From NCBI GenBank assembly GCA_000949895.1, contig JWIT01000007.1:310001-374000 (forward strand): a stretch of 64,000 bases of DNA. The letters are read 5' to 3'. This stretch comes from Agrobacterium arsenijevicii (GTDB lineage Bacteria; Pseudomonadota; Alphaproteobacteria; Rhizobiales; Rhizobiaceae). The position numbers were made by a program, and so were the translations under genes. The notes below the pieces were generated by a model. It was not told the DNA's origin. It saw only the letters and a list, made by a program, of their open reading frames with translations, and searched no databases. Of the stretch, positions 1 through 8,650 are shown one piece after another (positions within the stretch are counted from its first letter, which is position 1; each line of letters begins with the position of its first letter).

Positions 1-1
1 T

Positions 2-1225
2 ATTTCGCAGGAAGATAAAGACAAGATCGTTCACGGCCTGAACACGATCCTGTCAGAAATCAAAGCCGGCACCTTCGAATTCTCGCGCAAGCTCGAAGAC
101 ATTCACATGAACATCGAAGCGCGCCTTGCCACCCTCATCGGCACGGCTGCCGGCCGCCTGCACACCGCCCGTTCGCGCAACGACCAGGTGGCGCTCGATT
201 TCCGCCTCTGGGTGAAGGAAGAGCTACAGAAGACGGAAGGCATGCTGACCGCGCTTATCGCTGCCTTCCTCGATCGCGCCGAAGAAAATGCCGATACGGT
301 CATGCCCGGCTTCACTCATCTGCAGACGGCCCAGCCCGTCACCTTCGGCCATCATTGCATGGCCTATGTGGAAATGTTCGGCCGTGACCGCGCCCGCGTG
401 CGCCACGCCATCGAGCATTTGGATGAAAGCCCGATCGGTGCTGCGGCGCTGGCCGGCACCGGCTATCCCATCGACCGCCACATGACGGCAAAGGCTCTCG
501 GCTTCCGCGAACCGACCCGCAACTCCATCGACACCGTCTCCGACCGCGATTTTGCGCTGGAGTTCCTGTCGATCGCCTCGATCTGCGCCACGCATCTGTC
601 GCGTCTCGCCGAAGAAATCGTCATCTGGTCGACGCCGCAATTCGGCTTCATCCGCCTCTCGGACGCCTTCTCCACCGGCTCGTCGATCATGCCGCAGAAG
701 AAGAACCCGGACGCCGCCGAACTGGTGCGCGCCAAGACGGGCCGTATCAACGGCTCGCTGGTGGCGCTTCTGACTGTCATGAAGGGCCTGCCGCTCGCCT
801 ATTCCAAGGACATGCAGGAAGACAAGGAACAGGTTTTCGATTCCGCCGAAAGCCTGGAACTGGCGATTGCCGCCATGACCGGCATGATCCGCGACCTTGA
901 GGTACGCAAGGACCGCATGCGTGCGGCGGCCGGTTCGGGATATTCCACCGCCACTGATCTCGCCGACTGGCTGGTGCGCGAGGCCGGCCTGCCCTTCCGC
1001 GATGCCCACCATGTGACCGGCAATGCCGTGGCGCTGGCGGAAAAGAAGGGCTGCGATCTGGCCGATCTTTCACTGGAAGACCTGCAGGCGATCCACCCCG
1101 CCATCACCAGCGGCGTTTTCGATGTTCTTTCGGTCGAGGCATCGGTTGCCAGCCGCGTGAGCTTTGGCGGCACCGCCCCTTCGGAAGTGAAGAAGCAGAT
1201 CGCCTGGTGGCGCGGACGCAACTAA
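2..1225 (+). CDS. argH: argininosuccinate lyase, 5' end cut by window
   Basis: Cleaves argininosuccinate to arginine and fumarate, the last step of arginine synthesis, in the cytoplasm. The frame is open from base 2, so about 60 N-terminal residues lie outside the window; 407 residues are visible. Family signatures are clear: the arginine-binding [11 protein letters not shown] stretch at about 161-193, the TGFTHLQ-type motif around 300 (here [11 protein letters not shown]), and the fumarase/aspartase signature [13 protein letters not shown] at about 678-716. The C-terminus is complete. A hairpin terminator follows at 1353-1380. The identification is secure; only the start is missing. Confidence 0.97.
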   Translation: MSQEDKDKIVHGLNTILSEIKAGTFEFSRKLEDIHMNIEARLATLIGTAAGRLHTARSRNDQVALDFRLWVKEELQKTEGMLTALIAAFLDRAEENADTVMPGFTHLQTAQPVTFGHHCMAYVEMFGRDRARVRHAIEHLDESPIGAAALAGTGYPIDRHMTAKALGFREPTRNSIDTVSDRDFALEFLSIASICATHLSRLAEEIVIWSTPQFGFIRLSDAFSTGSSIMPQKKNPDAAELVRAKTGRINGSLVALLTVMKGLPLAYSKDMQEDKEQVFDSAESLELAIAAMTGMIRDLEVRKDRMRAAAGSGYSTATDLADWLVREAGLPFRDAHHVTGNAVALAEKKGCDLADLSLEDLQAIHPAITSGVFDVLSVEASVASRVSFGGTAPSEVKKQIAWWRGRN

Positions 1226-1272
1226 CGCATTGGACCGAAAAGTGTGAAGCGGTTTTCGGAAAATCCGATGCG
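1226..1272. repeat. palindromic intergenic repeat after argH
   Basis: A hairpin-forming element starts immediately after the argH stop: outer arms CGCATTGGA/TCCGATGCG and inner arms CCGAAAA/TTTTCGG. Elements with this sequence (ACCGAAAAGTG...CGGTTTTCGGAAAA) are a familiar dispersed intergenic repeat in Rhizobiaceae chromosomes; that attribution is from memory and not from a search. Confidence 0.55.
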
Positions 1273-1352
1273 CGGACAAAAAGAGAGCGGCGGAACCTGT
1301 TCCGTTTTCTCTCCGCTGCGCTCATAAATTCGCGTTACGCTGCGATCACAAG

Positions 1353-1380
1353 AAACAGGGTGCACAAGCGCCCTGTTTTT
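1353..1380 (+). terminator. intrinsic terminator of argH
   Basis: The stem AACAGGG/CCCTGTT with a ten-base loop is followed by a run of five T. It lies 130 bases after the argH stop and just before the next gene on the same strand. Confidence 0.75.
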
Positions 1381-1418
1381 CGTTATCAGAGAGGCACATA
1401 TTTCCTTTGGACAGGCTC

Positions 1419-1622
1419 ATGCTTTCAAAAACCGCGCGCAAACTCATCGTTCCCATCGGCATGACGCTCGCCGTCAGCCTCGCTCTCAGTGCCTGCGGGC
1501 GAAAAGGCGATATCGATCCGCCGAGCACGCCGGTCGAAATGCGCAACAAACGCAATGCCGACGGAACGGAAACGAAACCGGCAACGGCGGAACGGCCCTT
1601 CATCCTCGACAAGCTTCTCTGA
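1419..1622 (+). CDS. LptM-like small lipoprotein
   Basis: A 67-residue lipoprotein with a short basic N-terminus, a hydrophobic stretch and the lipobox LSAC, followed by GRKGDIDPPSTP. The CG-R-KG-L/I-DPP pattern after the lipid-modified cysteine is typical of the LptM/YifL family, which in E. coli assists maturation of the LPS translocon LptDE. The gene sits just upstream of lysA, a frequent position for this family in proteobacteria. ATG 1419 is chosen; an in-frame TTG at 1407 adds four residues and cannot be excluded. The family assignment is good; the LptDE role here is inferred. Confidence 0.8.
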   Translation: MLSKTARKLIVPIGMTLAVSLALSACGRKGDIDPPSTPVEMRNKRNADGTETKPATAERPFILDKLL

Positions 1623-1635
1623 CGGATAAAAAACC

Positions 1636-2904
1636 GTGAACCATTTTGGCTATATCGACGGCGTGCTGCACGCCGAAAACGTGCCTGTGCCTGAGATCGC
1701 CAAGGCGGTCGGCACACCATTCTATGTCTATTCCACCGCGACGCTGGAGCGCCATTACAAGGTGTTTTCCGGCGCGTTTGCCGATGTGGACGCCATGGTC
1801 TGTTACGCCATGAAGGCCAATTCCAACCAGGCGGTGCTGAAGACACTGGCGAAACTCGGCGCTGGCATTGATGTCGTGTCGGGCGGCGAATTGCGCCGGG
1901 CGCTCGGCGCCGGCGTGCCGGCAAGCCGCATCATGTTTTCCGGCGTCGGCAAGACGGTGGCGGAAATGGATTACGCGCTGGAAGCCGGTATCTATTGCTT
2001 CAACATCGAGTCCGAGCCGGAGCTGGAGGTCCTTAACCTGCGCGCCGTCAAGGCCGGTAAAAGGGCGCATGTTTCCTTCCGCATAAATCCTGACGTGGAT
2101 GCGCGCACCCACGCCAAGATTTCCACCGGCAAGAAGGAAAACAAGTTCGGCATTTCCTATGAGCGTGCCCGTGCGGTCTACGCCCATGCCGCGACCTTGC
2201 CAGGCATCGAAGTGACCGGCATCGACATGCATATCGGCAGCCAGATCACCGAATTGCAGCCTTTCGAGGATGCCTTCCGGCTGCTGCGCGAACTGGTCGA
2301 GTCCTTGCGCACTGACGGGCATAAGATCAGCCACGTCGATATCGGCGGTGGCCTCGGCATTCCCTATCGGGAAGACAACAATCCGCCGCCGCTGCCGGAT
2401 GCCTATGCGCATATCGTCAAGAACGAGCTGAAAAGCCTCAACTGCAAGATCATCACCGAACCCGGACGCCTGATCGTCGGCAATGCCGGTATTCTGGTGA
2501 CGGAAGTGATCTATGTGAAGGATGGCGGTGAAAAGAACTTCGTAATCGTCGATGGTGCGATGAACGACCTCATCCGTCCGACACTTTACGAAGCCTATCA
2601 CGGTATTCGCCCGGTGGTGCAGCCTGCCGAGGACACACCCCGCATCAAGGCCGATATTGTCGGCCCCGTCTGCGAAACGGGTGACTATCTGGCGCTGGAC
2701 CGCGAGATGGCCGCACCGCAGCCGGGCGATCTGATTGCCGTCAGCTCCGCAGGCGCTTATGGCGCCGTGCAGGCAGGCACCTATAATTCGCGCCTGCTGG
2801 TGCCGGAAGTGCTGGTAAAGGGCGACAAGTTCCACGTCATCCGCCCGCGCGGCACCTACGAGGAGCTGATCGCTCTCGATTCCGTACCAGCCTGGCTCGA
2901 TTGA
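1636..2904 (+). CDS. lysA: diaminopimelate decarboxylase
   Basis: A PLP-dependent enzyme that decarboxylates meso-diaminopimelate to L-lysine. The protein is 422 residues, usual for the family. The PLP lysine is K60 in CYAMKAN, the phosphate-binding glycine-rich motif is DIGGGLGIPY, and the C-terminal CETGDYLALDR contributes the active-site cysteine of the partner subunit. The start is GTG at 1636, 13 bases after the lipoprotein gene, so the two are probably co-transcribed. The identification is secure. Confidence 0.97.
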   Translation: MNHFGYIDGVLHAENVPVPEIAKAVGTPFYVYSTATLERHYKVFSGAFADVDAMVCYAMKANSNQAVLKTLAKLGAGIDVVSGGELRRALGAGVPASRIMFSGVGKTVAEMDYALEAGIYCFNIESEPELEVLNLRAVKAGKRAHVSFRINPDVDARTHAKISTGKKENKFGISYERARAVYAHAATLPGIEVTGIDMHIGSQITELQPFEDAFRLLRELVESLRTDGHKISHVDIGGGLGIPYREDNNPPPLPDAYAHIVKNELKSLNCKIITEPGRLIVGNAGILVTEVIYVKDGGEKNFVIVDGAMNDLIRPTLYEAYHGIRPVVQPAEDTPRIKADIVGPVCETGDYLALDREMAAPQPGDLIAVSSAGAYGAVQAGTYNSRLLVPEVLVKGDKFHVIRPRGTYEELIALDSVPAWLD

Positions 2905-3071
2905 TCCTGCCCAATTGATCACAATTGAGCGAAGCTGCCTAAAAAATGGGGGTGAGCATCCGCTTGCCCTCGTCTTCGCCACAAAGAATGTTATCCTTGC
3001 CCCTCAGAATACAAGCAGCTCGCCGTTCCGGGAATGGCGTTTGACGTGGCCAGAACCGGGAGAACGGATTG

Positions 3072-5756
3072 ATGACCACAGCCGGAGAGGACAGGACAGG
3101 CAGAAAGCGCCCGACCGGCGCATTCGCGCAGCGGCCAGACCTTGCCCGCCGGGTTGCGGCTAAACGCTTCTTCGCAAAAATCGTGCTGTTTTCGGAGAGA
3201 ATTGCGCCGAAGACGTTGTGGCCACTCTCCATCGCTGCCGTATTTCTCGTGCTCGCCTGGTTCGGCCTCTACCGGCACATGCCTGACTTCCTGCGGCTTG
3301 GCATTGTTTTCCTGCTGGTTTTCGGTTTCATCAGCACCATCCTGCCGATTGTCCGGTTGAAATGGCCGACGGATAATGACGCGTCGCGTCTTCTGGAAGA
3401 GCGCAACGGTCTGGCGCACCAGCCGGTTGGCGTGCAGGAAGACGAACCGGCCTTCGACACACCCATTTCCCGCGCTTTGTGGAAAGAACACCAGATCCGC
3501 ATGGCGGAGCGGATCGCCGCGCTCAATGCCGGTCTGCCGAAACCCGATATCGCCCGTTACGACCGCTCGGCATTACGCGCCATTCCGGCCCTTTTTCTGG
3601 TTGCCGCCTTCGGTTTTTCCTATTCCAATGGCGCAGGCACGATTGCTGATGCCTTCCGCAGCCGGCCGGCCGTCGGTCCGCTCAATCCCGATATCCGTCT
3701 CGACGCCTGGGTGACGCCGCCCGCCTATACCGGCCGCGCCCCGATCTTCCTGACTGGACGCGATGCGACCGGCCGCGACGCGGTTTCCGTGCCGCAATCC
3801 TCCAAATTGACGATCCGCATGACCGGTGGCGATGGTGGCGAGGAAGTGACCTTTGAGCCTGAGACCGCCGGCGCCCTGCAAAAGCTTGCCCCCGAGGCGA
3901 CGCGCGCCGACAGCGCAAGTGGCGAGGTGGCGGTACGGACCGAAAAGCGCGCGCCGGATCAACCTGTCACGCCGCGCACCTTTGCCATGGATGTTACCGA
4001 AAGCGGCATGATTACCGCCAATGGCGAACAATGGGTGTTCAACGTCATTCCCGACCAGCCACCGACCATCGCCTTCGACAACATGCCGCGCCGCGCCGTC
4101 AACGGTGCGCTGGAGGTGGGTTTCACCGCCAAGGACGACTATGGCATCAAGGAAGCCCATGCCATCATCGAGCCGCTTGGCGTTGCGCAGGGTGCGACAG
4201 CACTTTACCCGCCACCGGAATTCAAGCTCGACCTACCGCGGCAGAACAATCGCGAAATCAAGGGCCTGACCAGCCGCAACCTGACCGAACATCCGATGGC
4301 GGGCAAACGCGTGCGCATCACGCTGGTGGCAACTGACGGTGCCGGCCAGACCGGCCGCAGCCCCGCGCATGAAATGGTGCTGCCGGGGCGCAACTTCTCC
4401 GAACCGCTGGCGGCTGCCGTTGCCGAACAGCGGCAGATCTTCTCTCTGGACACGCGCCAGATGCCGAAGGCGATCGCCTATAACGAGGCGGTGGGTCTGC
4501 GCCCGGAAGAAACCATTCCCAACACCACGCATTATCTCCTGCTGCAATCGGCGCAGACCCGCATGCGGCTCGCCTATAATCAGGAAATGCTGAAGAACAC
4601 CGCCGATTATCTCTGGGAGATCGCGCTCGGCATCGAGGATGGCGATCTTTCGCAGGCGGAAAAACGCCTGCGCGATGCGCAGACCGCGCTTTCCGAGGCG
4701 CTTCAGCGCAATGCCTCCGACCAGGAGATCGCCAAGCTGATGCAGGAACTGCGCGAGGCGATGCAGCAGTTCATGAGCGAGCTTGCACAGCGCATGCAGA
4801 ATGCGCCGCAAGCCAACATGAACCAACAGGCGCAAAACGTTCTCCGCCAGCGCGATCTGGAAAACATGATGAACCAGATCGAGAACCTCGCCCGCTCCGG
4901 CAACCGCGATGCGGCACAGGAAATGCTCTCGCAACTGCAACGCATGATGAACAATCTGCAGGCCGGACGCCCGCAACGTCAGGGCCAGCAGGGGCAACAG
5001 CAGAGCAGCAAGATGCGCCAGCAGATCGACAAGCTGGGCGAAATTTTGCAACAGCAGCAGAAGCTGATGGACGAGACCTTCAAGCTCGATCAGGCCCTGC
5101 GCGACCGCATGCAGCGTGGCGACCCGCAGGATGGCGGCGAAGGCGAAGACCCGCAGACGGGTGAAAAAGGTGAGCCACCGCAACAGGGCCAGCAGGGCGA
5201 GAACAGCCAGCAGGGTGGACAACCCAACGACCAGATGACCGCCGAGCAATTGCGCGAGGCGCTGAAAAACCTGCGGGCGCAGCAGGACGCGCTCGGCAAG
5301 CAGCTCGGCGAATTGCAGCAGGGCCTTCGCGATCTCGGCATGGAACCGGGCGAAAACTTCGGCAAGGCGCAGCAGGAAATGCAGGGTGCCGGCGAAGCGC
5401 TGGGCAAGAGCCAGGGTGAACAGGCGGTCGAAGGCCAAGGCAATGCGCTGAACGCGTTGCGGCAGGGCGCACAGGACATGATGGGCCAGATCATGCAGGC
5501 CATGCGCCAGCAGGGCCAGCAACCCGGACAGGGACAGGAAGGCATGGCCGGTCAAGGCGGACAGAACGGCCGCGACCCACTCGGCCGTCCCCGCAGCACG
5601 ACCGGCCCGGATTTTGGCGATCAGGTGAAGGTGCCGGACGAAATCGACGTGCAGCGCGCCCGCGAAATTCTCGAAGCCATCCGCGAAAAACTCGGCAACA
5701 ACCCGCCCGGCGAAGTCGAACGGCACTATCTGGAAAGGTTGCTGGATATCAAGTGA
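3072..5756 (+). CDS. TIGR02302 family membrane protein (DUF4175-like)
   Basis: A large (894 residues) protein typical of alphaproteobacteria, usually annotated as TIGR02302 or DUF4175. Two adjacent membrane segments lie near residues 48-92 and a third near 175-190. A long periplasmic-type region follows, then a very Gln/Gly-rich low-complexity, coiled-coil-prone C-terminal third (roughly 580-830) with many repeats of QQG and QGQ. The function is unknown. Consecutive TTG and ATG codons occur at 3069 and 3072; ATG is preferred. It follows lysA after a 167-base gap and is preserved next to lysA in related genomes as far as I recall. Confidence 0.85.
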   Translation: MTTAGEDRTGRKRPTGAFAQRPDLARRVAAKRFFAKIVLFSERIAPKTLWPLSIAAVFLVLAWFGLYRHMPDFLRLGIVFLLVFGFISTILPIVRLKWPTDNDASRLLEERNGLAHQPVGVQEDEPAFDTPISRALWKEHQIRMAERIAALNAGLPKPDIARYDRSALRAIPALFLVAAFGFSYSNGAGTIADAFRSRPAVGPLNPDIRLDAWVTPPAYTGRAPIFLTGRDATGRDAVSVPQSSKLTIRMTGGDGGEEVTFEPETAGALQKLAPEATRADSASGEVAVRTEKRAPDQPVTPRTFAMDVTESGMITANGEQWVFNVIPDQPPTIAFDNMPRRAVNGALEVGFTAKDDYGIKEAHAIIEPLGVAQGATALYPPPEFKLDLPRQNNREIKGLTSRNLTEHPMAGKRVRITLVATDGAGQTGRSPAHEMVLPGRNFSEPLAAAVAEQRQIFSLDTRQMPKAIAYNEAVGLRPEETIPNTTHYLLLQSAQTRMRLAYNQEMLKNTADYLWEIALGIEDGDLSQAEKRLRDAQTALSEALQRNASDQEIAKLMQELREAMQQFMSELAQRMQNAPQANMNQQAQNVLRQRDLENMMNQIENLARSGNRDAAQEMLSQLQRMMNNLQAGRPQRQGQQGQQQSSKMRQQIDKLGEILQQQQKLMDETFKLDQALRDRMQRGDPQDGGEGEDPQTGEKGEPPQQGQQGENSQQGGQPNDQMTAEQLREALKNLRAQQDALGKQLGELQQGLRDLGMEPGENFGKAQQEMQGAGEALGKSQGEQAVEGQGNALNALRQGAQDMMGQIMQAMRQQGQQPGQGQEGMAGQGGQNGRDPLGRPRSTTGPDFGDQVKVPDEIDVQRAREILEAIREKLGNNPPGEVERHYLERLLDIK

Positions 5757-5838
5757 GGATAGGGGCGGCCATTCCTGGCGATCCGGCCTGTTTAACCTCG
5801 CGCCTTTTTGAGGAAAGGCCAGCTTATCAAACACTCAA

Positions 5839-5936
5839 CGTCATCCTTGGCCTTGTGCCGAGGATCCAACCACGTCTCAATCAATCGAGACGTTGCAGAT
5901 GCTCGGGACAGGCCCGAGCATGACGGCGGAGAGAGT
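5839..5936. repeat. RIME-like rhizobial intergenic repeat, copy 1
   Basis: Contains the paired hairpins characteristic of rhizobial intergenic mosaic elements: TCATCCTTGG...CCGAGGAT and GCTCGGGACAGGCCCGAGC, ending in ATGACGG. A related copy lies at 13011-13080. It fills most of the gap between the TIGR02302 gene and cpdR. Confidence 0.6.
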
Positions 5937-5951
5937 TGACAACTCCGCAAC

Positions 5952-5984
5952 AAAAAAGGCGGCCCAAAGGGCCGCCCTTTCTCA
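5952..5984 (-). terminator. terminator downstream of cpdR
   Basis: The perfect stem GGCGGCCC/GGGCCGCC with an AAA loop is flanked by six A on the left, giving a U run in minus-strand transcripts. It ends 20 bases past the cpdR stop. The right flank CTTTCT could let it act weakly in the other direction. Confidence 0.85.
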
Positions 5985-6004
5985 AATCTCTGTAGCCTTA
6001 TCGC

Positions 6005-6364
6005 TCAGGCCGCCAGCGCACGCGCCACAGCCTTGCGGATATCGGGAAGCGCGAAGGGTTTGGACACGACATCGACGATCTTTTCCGCCAGATCGTCAGC
6101 ACGTTCGCGTTGTTCGGCATAACCGGTCATCAACAGGATGCGCATGGCCGGGAAGCGTTCGGCGGCGCGATGCGCCAGCTCGATGCCATCCATGACCGGC
6201 ATGCGGATATCCGAAAGAAGAAGATCGAAACTCGTTTCCTGAAGCTTCTCCAGCCCCTGCTCGCCATCGGCCGCCTCATGGGTCTCGTGACCGTCGAGAC
6301 GCAGGGCACGGGCAACGAAGGCCCGCAATGCATCCTCATCTTCGGTAATCAGAATCTTCGCCAT
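6005..6364 (-). CDS. cpdR: CpdR-type single-domain response regulator
   Basis: A stand-alone receiver domain of 119 residues without an output domain. The phospho-acceptor is D52 in LLLSDIRMPVMDG, with the acidic pair E8/D9 (TEDED), the conserved T in LLMTGY and the lysine in SKPF. In Caulobacter and Sinorhizobium, unphosphorylated CpdR primes the ClpXP protease for turnover of cell-cycle regulators; phosphorylation via CckA-ChpT blocks this. The protein ends in Ala-Ala (ARALAA), as expected for a CpdR that is itself a ClpXP substrate. The neighbour hpt is transcribed in the same direction upstream. The CpdR identity is inferred from size, C-terminus and context. Confidence 0.85.
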   Translation of the reverse strand: MAKILITEDEDALRAFVARALRLDGHETHEAADGEQGLEKLQETSFDLLLSDIRMPVMDGIELAHRAAERFPAMRILLMTGYAEQRERADDLAEKIVDVVSKPFALPDIRKAVARALAA

Positions 6365-6430
6365 TAATCATTGCTCCTGGGCATCATTTCCAGCCGTGAG
6401 CAACATCGCAGGCTCCTCTTTTCAAGAGGT

Positions 6431-6454
6431 AAACACCCAGCCCTTCGCTGGGTG
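6431..6454 (-). terminator. hairpin downstream of hpt
   Basis: The stem CACCCAGC/GCTGGGTG with a tight loop is followed by TTT on the minus strand, 55 bases past the hpt stop. The short T run makes it a modest terminator. Confidence 0.5.
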
Positions 6455-6508
6455 AATGGTTAATGAGGCGTCTCCGCCATGTGCCGTTCCGGCACGGCGA
6501 AAAGCCGC

Positions 6509-7051
6509 TCAGGCGTCGCCGGTGACAACACCGACAAAGGGCAATTCGCGGAAGGCGTAAGCGACATCCATGCCGTAACCGACAACGAAATAATCCGGAC
6601 ATTCGAAACCGACATAATCGGCCTCCAGATCTTCCTTGCGCTTGACCTTCTTGTCGAGCAGCACGGCGATGGTGACGTGGCGGGCGCCGCGCTCGTAAAG
6701 CAGCTCCTTGGCAAAACGCAGCGTGCGGCCGGATTCAAGAATATCGTCGATCAGAAGGACATCGCGATCCTTCACGTCGCTATCGATATCCTTGACGATC
6801 TTCACGCCTTGCGAAACCGTGCCGGCGCCATAGCTCGAAAGCGTGATGAATTCGACTTCGGGAGCAAGGCCGCTATCATGCAGCGCACGGATAAGATCGG
6901 CCGCGAAAATGAACGATCCCTTGAGCACGGCGATGACCAGCAAATCCTTGGTCGGGCCACCGGCGATGTGCTTGGCCATATCGCGATTGCGCTCGGCAAT
7001 CTGCTCGGCGGTGTAGAGCGGCTCGATGTTTTTTCCACGGACGACGGGCAT
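6509..7051 (-). CDS. hpt: hypoxanthine phosphoribosyltransferase
   Basis: A purine-salvage enzyme that transfers phosphoribose from PRPP to hypoxanthine or guanine. The protein is 180 residues. The PRPP-binding motif is DVLLIDDILESGRTL; the upstream LKGSFIFAADLIRAL and the downstream base-binding region GFECPDYFVVGYGMD match bacterial Hpt proteins. It lies upstream of cpdR on the same strand, with a hairpin between them. Confidence 0.95.
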   Translation of the reverse strand: MPVVRGKNIEPLYTAEQIAERNRDMAKHIAGGPTKDLLVIAVLKGSFIFAADLIRALHDSGLAPEVEFITLSSYGAGTVSQGVKIVKDIDSDVKDRDVLLIDDILESGRTLRFAKELLYERGARHVTIAVLLDKKVKRKEDLEADYVGFECPDYFVVGYGMDVAYAFRELPFVGVVTGDA

Positions 7052-7121
7052 TCTTTCTCCTGTGCTGCGCCTTGCCGATTTTACCTTTCAGTAAAAATAC
7101 GAAGACCACGCGTTAGCACAG

Positions 7122-7796
7122 TCAGCGTTCGGAAGCACCCGCCTCGACGAAGGAAAGCTTGATCTCCGGCGTTTTTCCACCGGGATGGCGCAACTTTGCC
7201 GAAAATCCGTGGCTGAAACCGGGCTGCATCTGCCTGACCGGCGGCTCGATGACCATGCTGGCAACCAGCTGCCCCTTGGCGACGAAGAGATCGGCGCGTA
7301 GTGCCGGCACCTCTTCCAGGGCAGTGCCATTATTTTCCACGATGCCGTTAATGAGCAGAACATCCATGCCGCCCGCTTCCTGCGGTGTCACGGTGACATG
7401 GGAAATGGCAAGCGGGTTCGCAGCCACAACCACCGGCTTTTCCGGCACGACCACAGACAGACCGCCCGAGCAGACGAAAACAAAAATGGTAAGTGCCGCG
7501 ACCAGCGCCGAATAGGCATCCACCGACAGGCGCGACAATTTGCGATCCACCCAGCCGATGAATGCGTAACCGAGAGCGCTGACGGTGACGGGTGGTTTTT
7601 CCATCTGCCGACGCGCTGCGCCGCGATTATCGTTTCCGGGCTGACGCGCACGGTTTTCCTTGATGGTGACAAATTCCGCGTCTACCACATCGTGGCCTGG
7701 GTTTGCCGTCCGCACTGTCCGGCGCGCCGGCGCTTCCGGCATCAGGAGGTCGAAATCGAATGCCGCTTGCCGGCGAGATGAACGGAACATAGCCAT
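7122..7796 (-). CDS. single-pass membrane protein, conserved hypothetical
   Basis: A 224-residue protein with a charged N-terminal half, one membrane segment (SALVAALTIFVFVCSGGLSVVV, about residues 115-136) and a C-terminal domain rich in beta-type sequence (ISHVTVTPQ...LLINGIVENN) that resembles the DUF3426/FxLYD-like periplasmic domains found in alphaproteobacteria. The start is placed at ATG 7796; ATG 7790 is equally possible and an upstream in-frame start at 7844 looks less likely because it reads into the intergenic gap. It is divergent from ftsE. The function is unknown. Confidence 0.75.
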   Translation of the reverse strand: MAMFRSSRRQAAFDFDLLMPEAPARRTVRTANPGHDVVDAEFVTIKENRARQPGNDNRGAARRQMEKPPVTVSALGYAFIGWVDRKLSRLSVDAYSALVAALTIFVFVCSGGLSVVVPEKPVVVAANPLAISHVTVTPQEAGGMDVLLINGIVENNGTALEEVPALRADLFVAKGQLVASMVIEPPVRQMQPGFSHGFSAKLRHPGGKTPEIKLSFVEAGASER

Positions 7797-7990
7797 AGAA
7801 TTCCTTGGGTGAGGTTTTCCGGCCCGCAAAACTGGGCATTGCAACGAATCCTGCCAAGTTTTAAATTTAATTGGTTAATGCTTCGCAAAAACGGCTCGCA
7901 TAGGCCACCGGAACCGGGTTAAACGGCGCATCCGGGCCTTACGCGCCAGCGGTTTGCGAACCACCACGAAACGAAGAGACTGGAAGTCCG

Positions 7991-8650
7991 TTGATCCATT
8001 TCGAAAATGTCGGGTTGCGTTACGGCATGGGCCCCGAAATCCTGAGGGACATGACCTTCGACATTCCCAAGGGTTCGTTCCAGTTTCTGACCGGCCCTTC
8101 GGGTGCCGGCAAGACCACGTTCCTGCGCCTGCTCCTGATGTCGCTGCAGCCGACGCGTGGCAATATCCGCATGTTCAACCGCGATGTGTCGCGCATTCCG
8201 CGCAGCGAACTGCCCATGCTGCGCCGCCGCGTCGGCATCGTCTTTCAGGATTTCCGCCTGCTGGATCACCTGACGACCTATGAGAATGTCGCCCTGCCGC
8301 TGCGCGTGCGCGGCAAGGAAGAGAGCGCCTACCGCAACGATGTGATCGAGCTTCTGAAATGGGTCGGGCTTGGCGAACGCATCAATGTGCTTCCGGCCAT
8401 CCTCTCCGGCGGAGAAAAGCAGCGTGCCGCCATTGCCCGCGCATTGATGGACCAGCCGGAGATACTGCTGGCTGACGAGCCGACCGGCAACGTCGATCCG
8501 CCGATGGCCAAGCGCCTTCTCAACCTATTCCTGGAGCTTAACCGGCTGGGTACCGCGGTGGTCATCGCCACCCATGATTTCGGCCTGATGGACCAGATCG
8601 ACGCGCGCCGGATGATCCTGACCGAAGGGCGGCTCGACATCTATGAATGA
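7991..8650 (+). CDS. ftsE: cell-division ABC transporter ATP-binding protein FtsE
   Basis: The cytoplasmic ATPase of the FtsEX complex, which couples septal ring activity to peptidoglycan hydrolase control. It has 219 residues with Walker A GPSGAGKTT (35-43), the Q-loop VFQDFRLLDHLT, signature LSGGEKQR (138-145), Walker B ILLADEPTGN and the H-loop ATHD. The TTG start at 7991 follows a GGAAG ribosome site. Its 3' end overlaps ftsX by eight bases, so the pair is translationally coupled. Confidence 0.95.
   Translation: MIHFENVGLRYGMGPEILRDMTFDIPKGSFQFLTGPSGAGKTTFLRLLLMSLQPTRGNIRMFNRDVSRIPRSELPMLRRRVGIVFQDFRLLDHLTTYENVALPLRVRGKEESAYRNDVIELLKWVGLGERINVLPAILSGGEKQRAAIARALMDQPEILLADEPTGNVDPPMAKRLLNLFLELNRLGTAVVIATHDFGLMDQIDARRMILTEGRLDIYE

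Noticed and set aside
1600-2982. 460-residue minus-strand frame opposite lysA
   Set aside because: LysA motifs are unambiguous on the plus strand; the opposite frame is open only because of high GC.
4233-5834. 533-residue minus-strand frame opposite the TIGR02302 gene
   Set aside because: It mirrors the Gln-rich repeat region of the real gene, which explains its Leu/Ala-rich composition.
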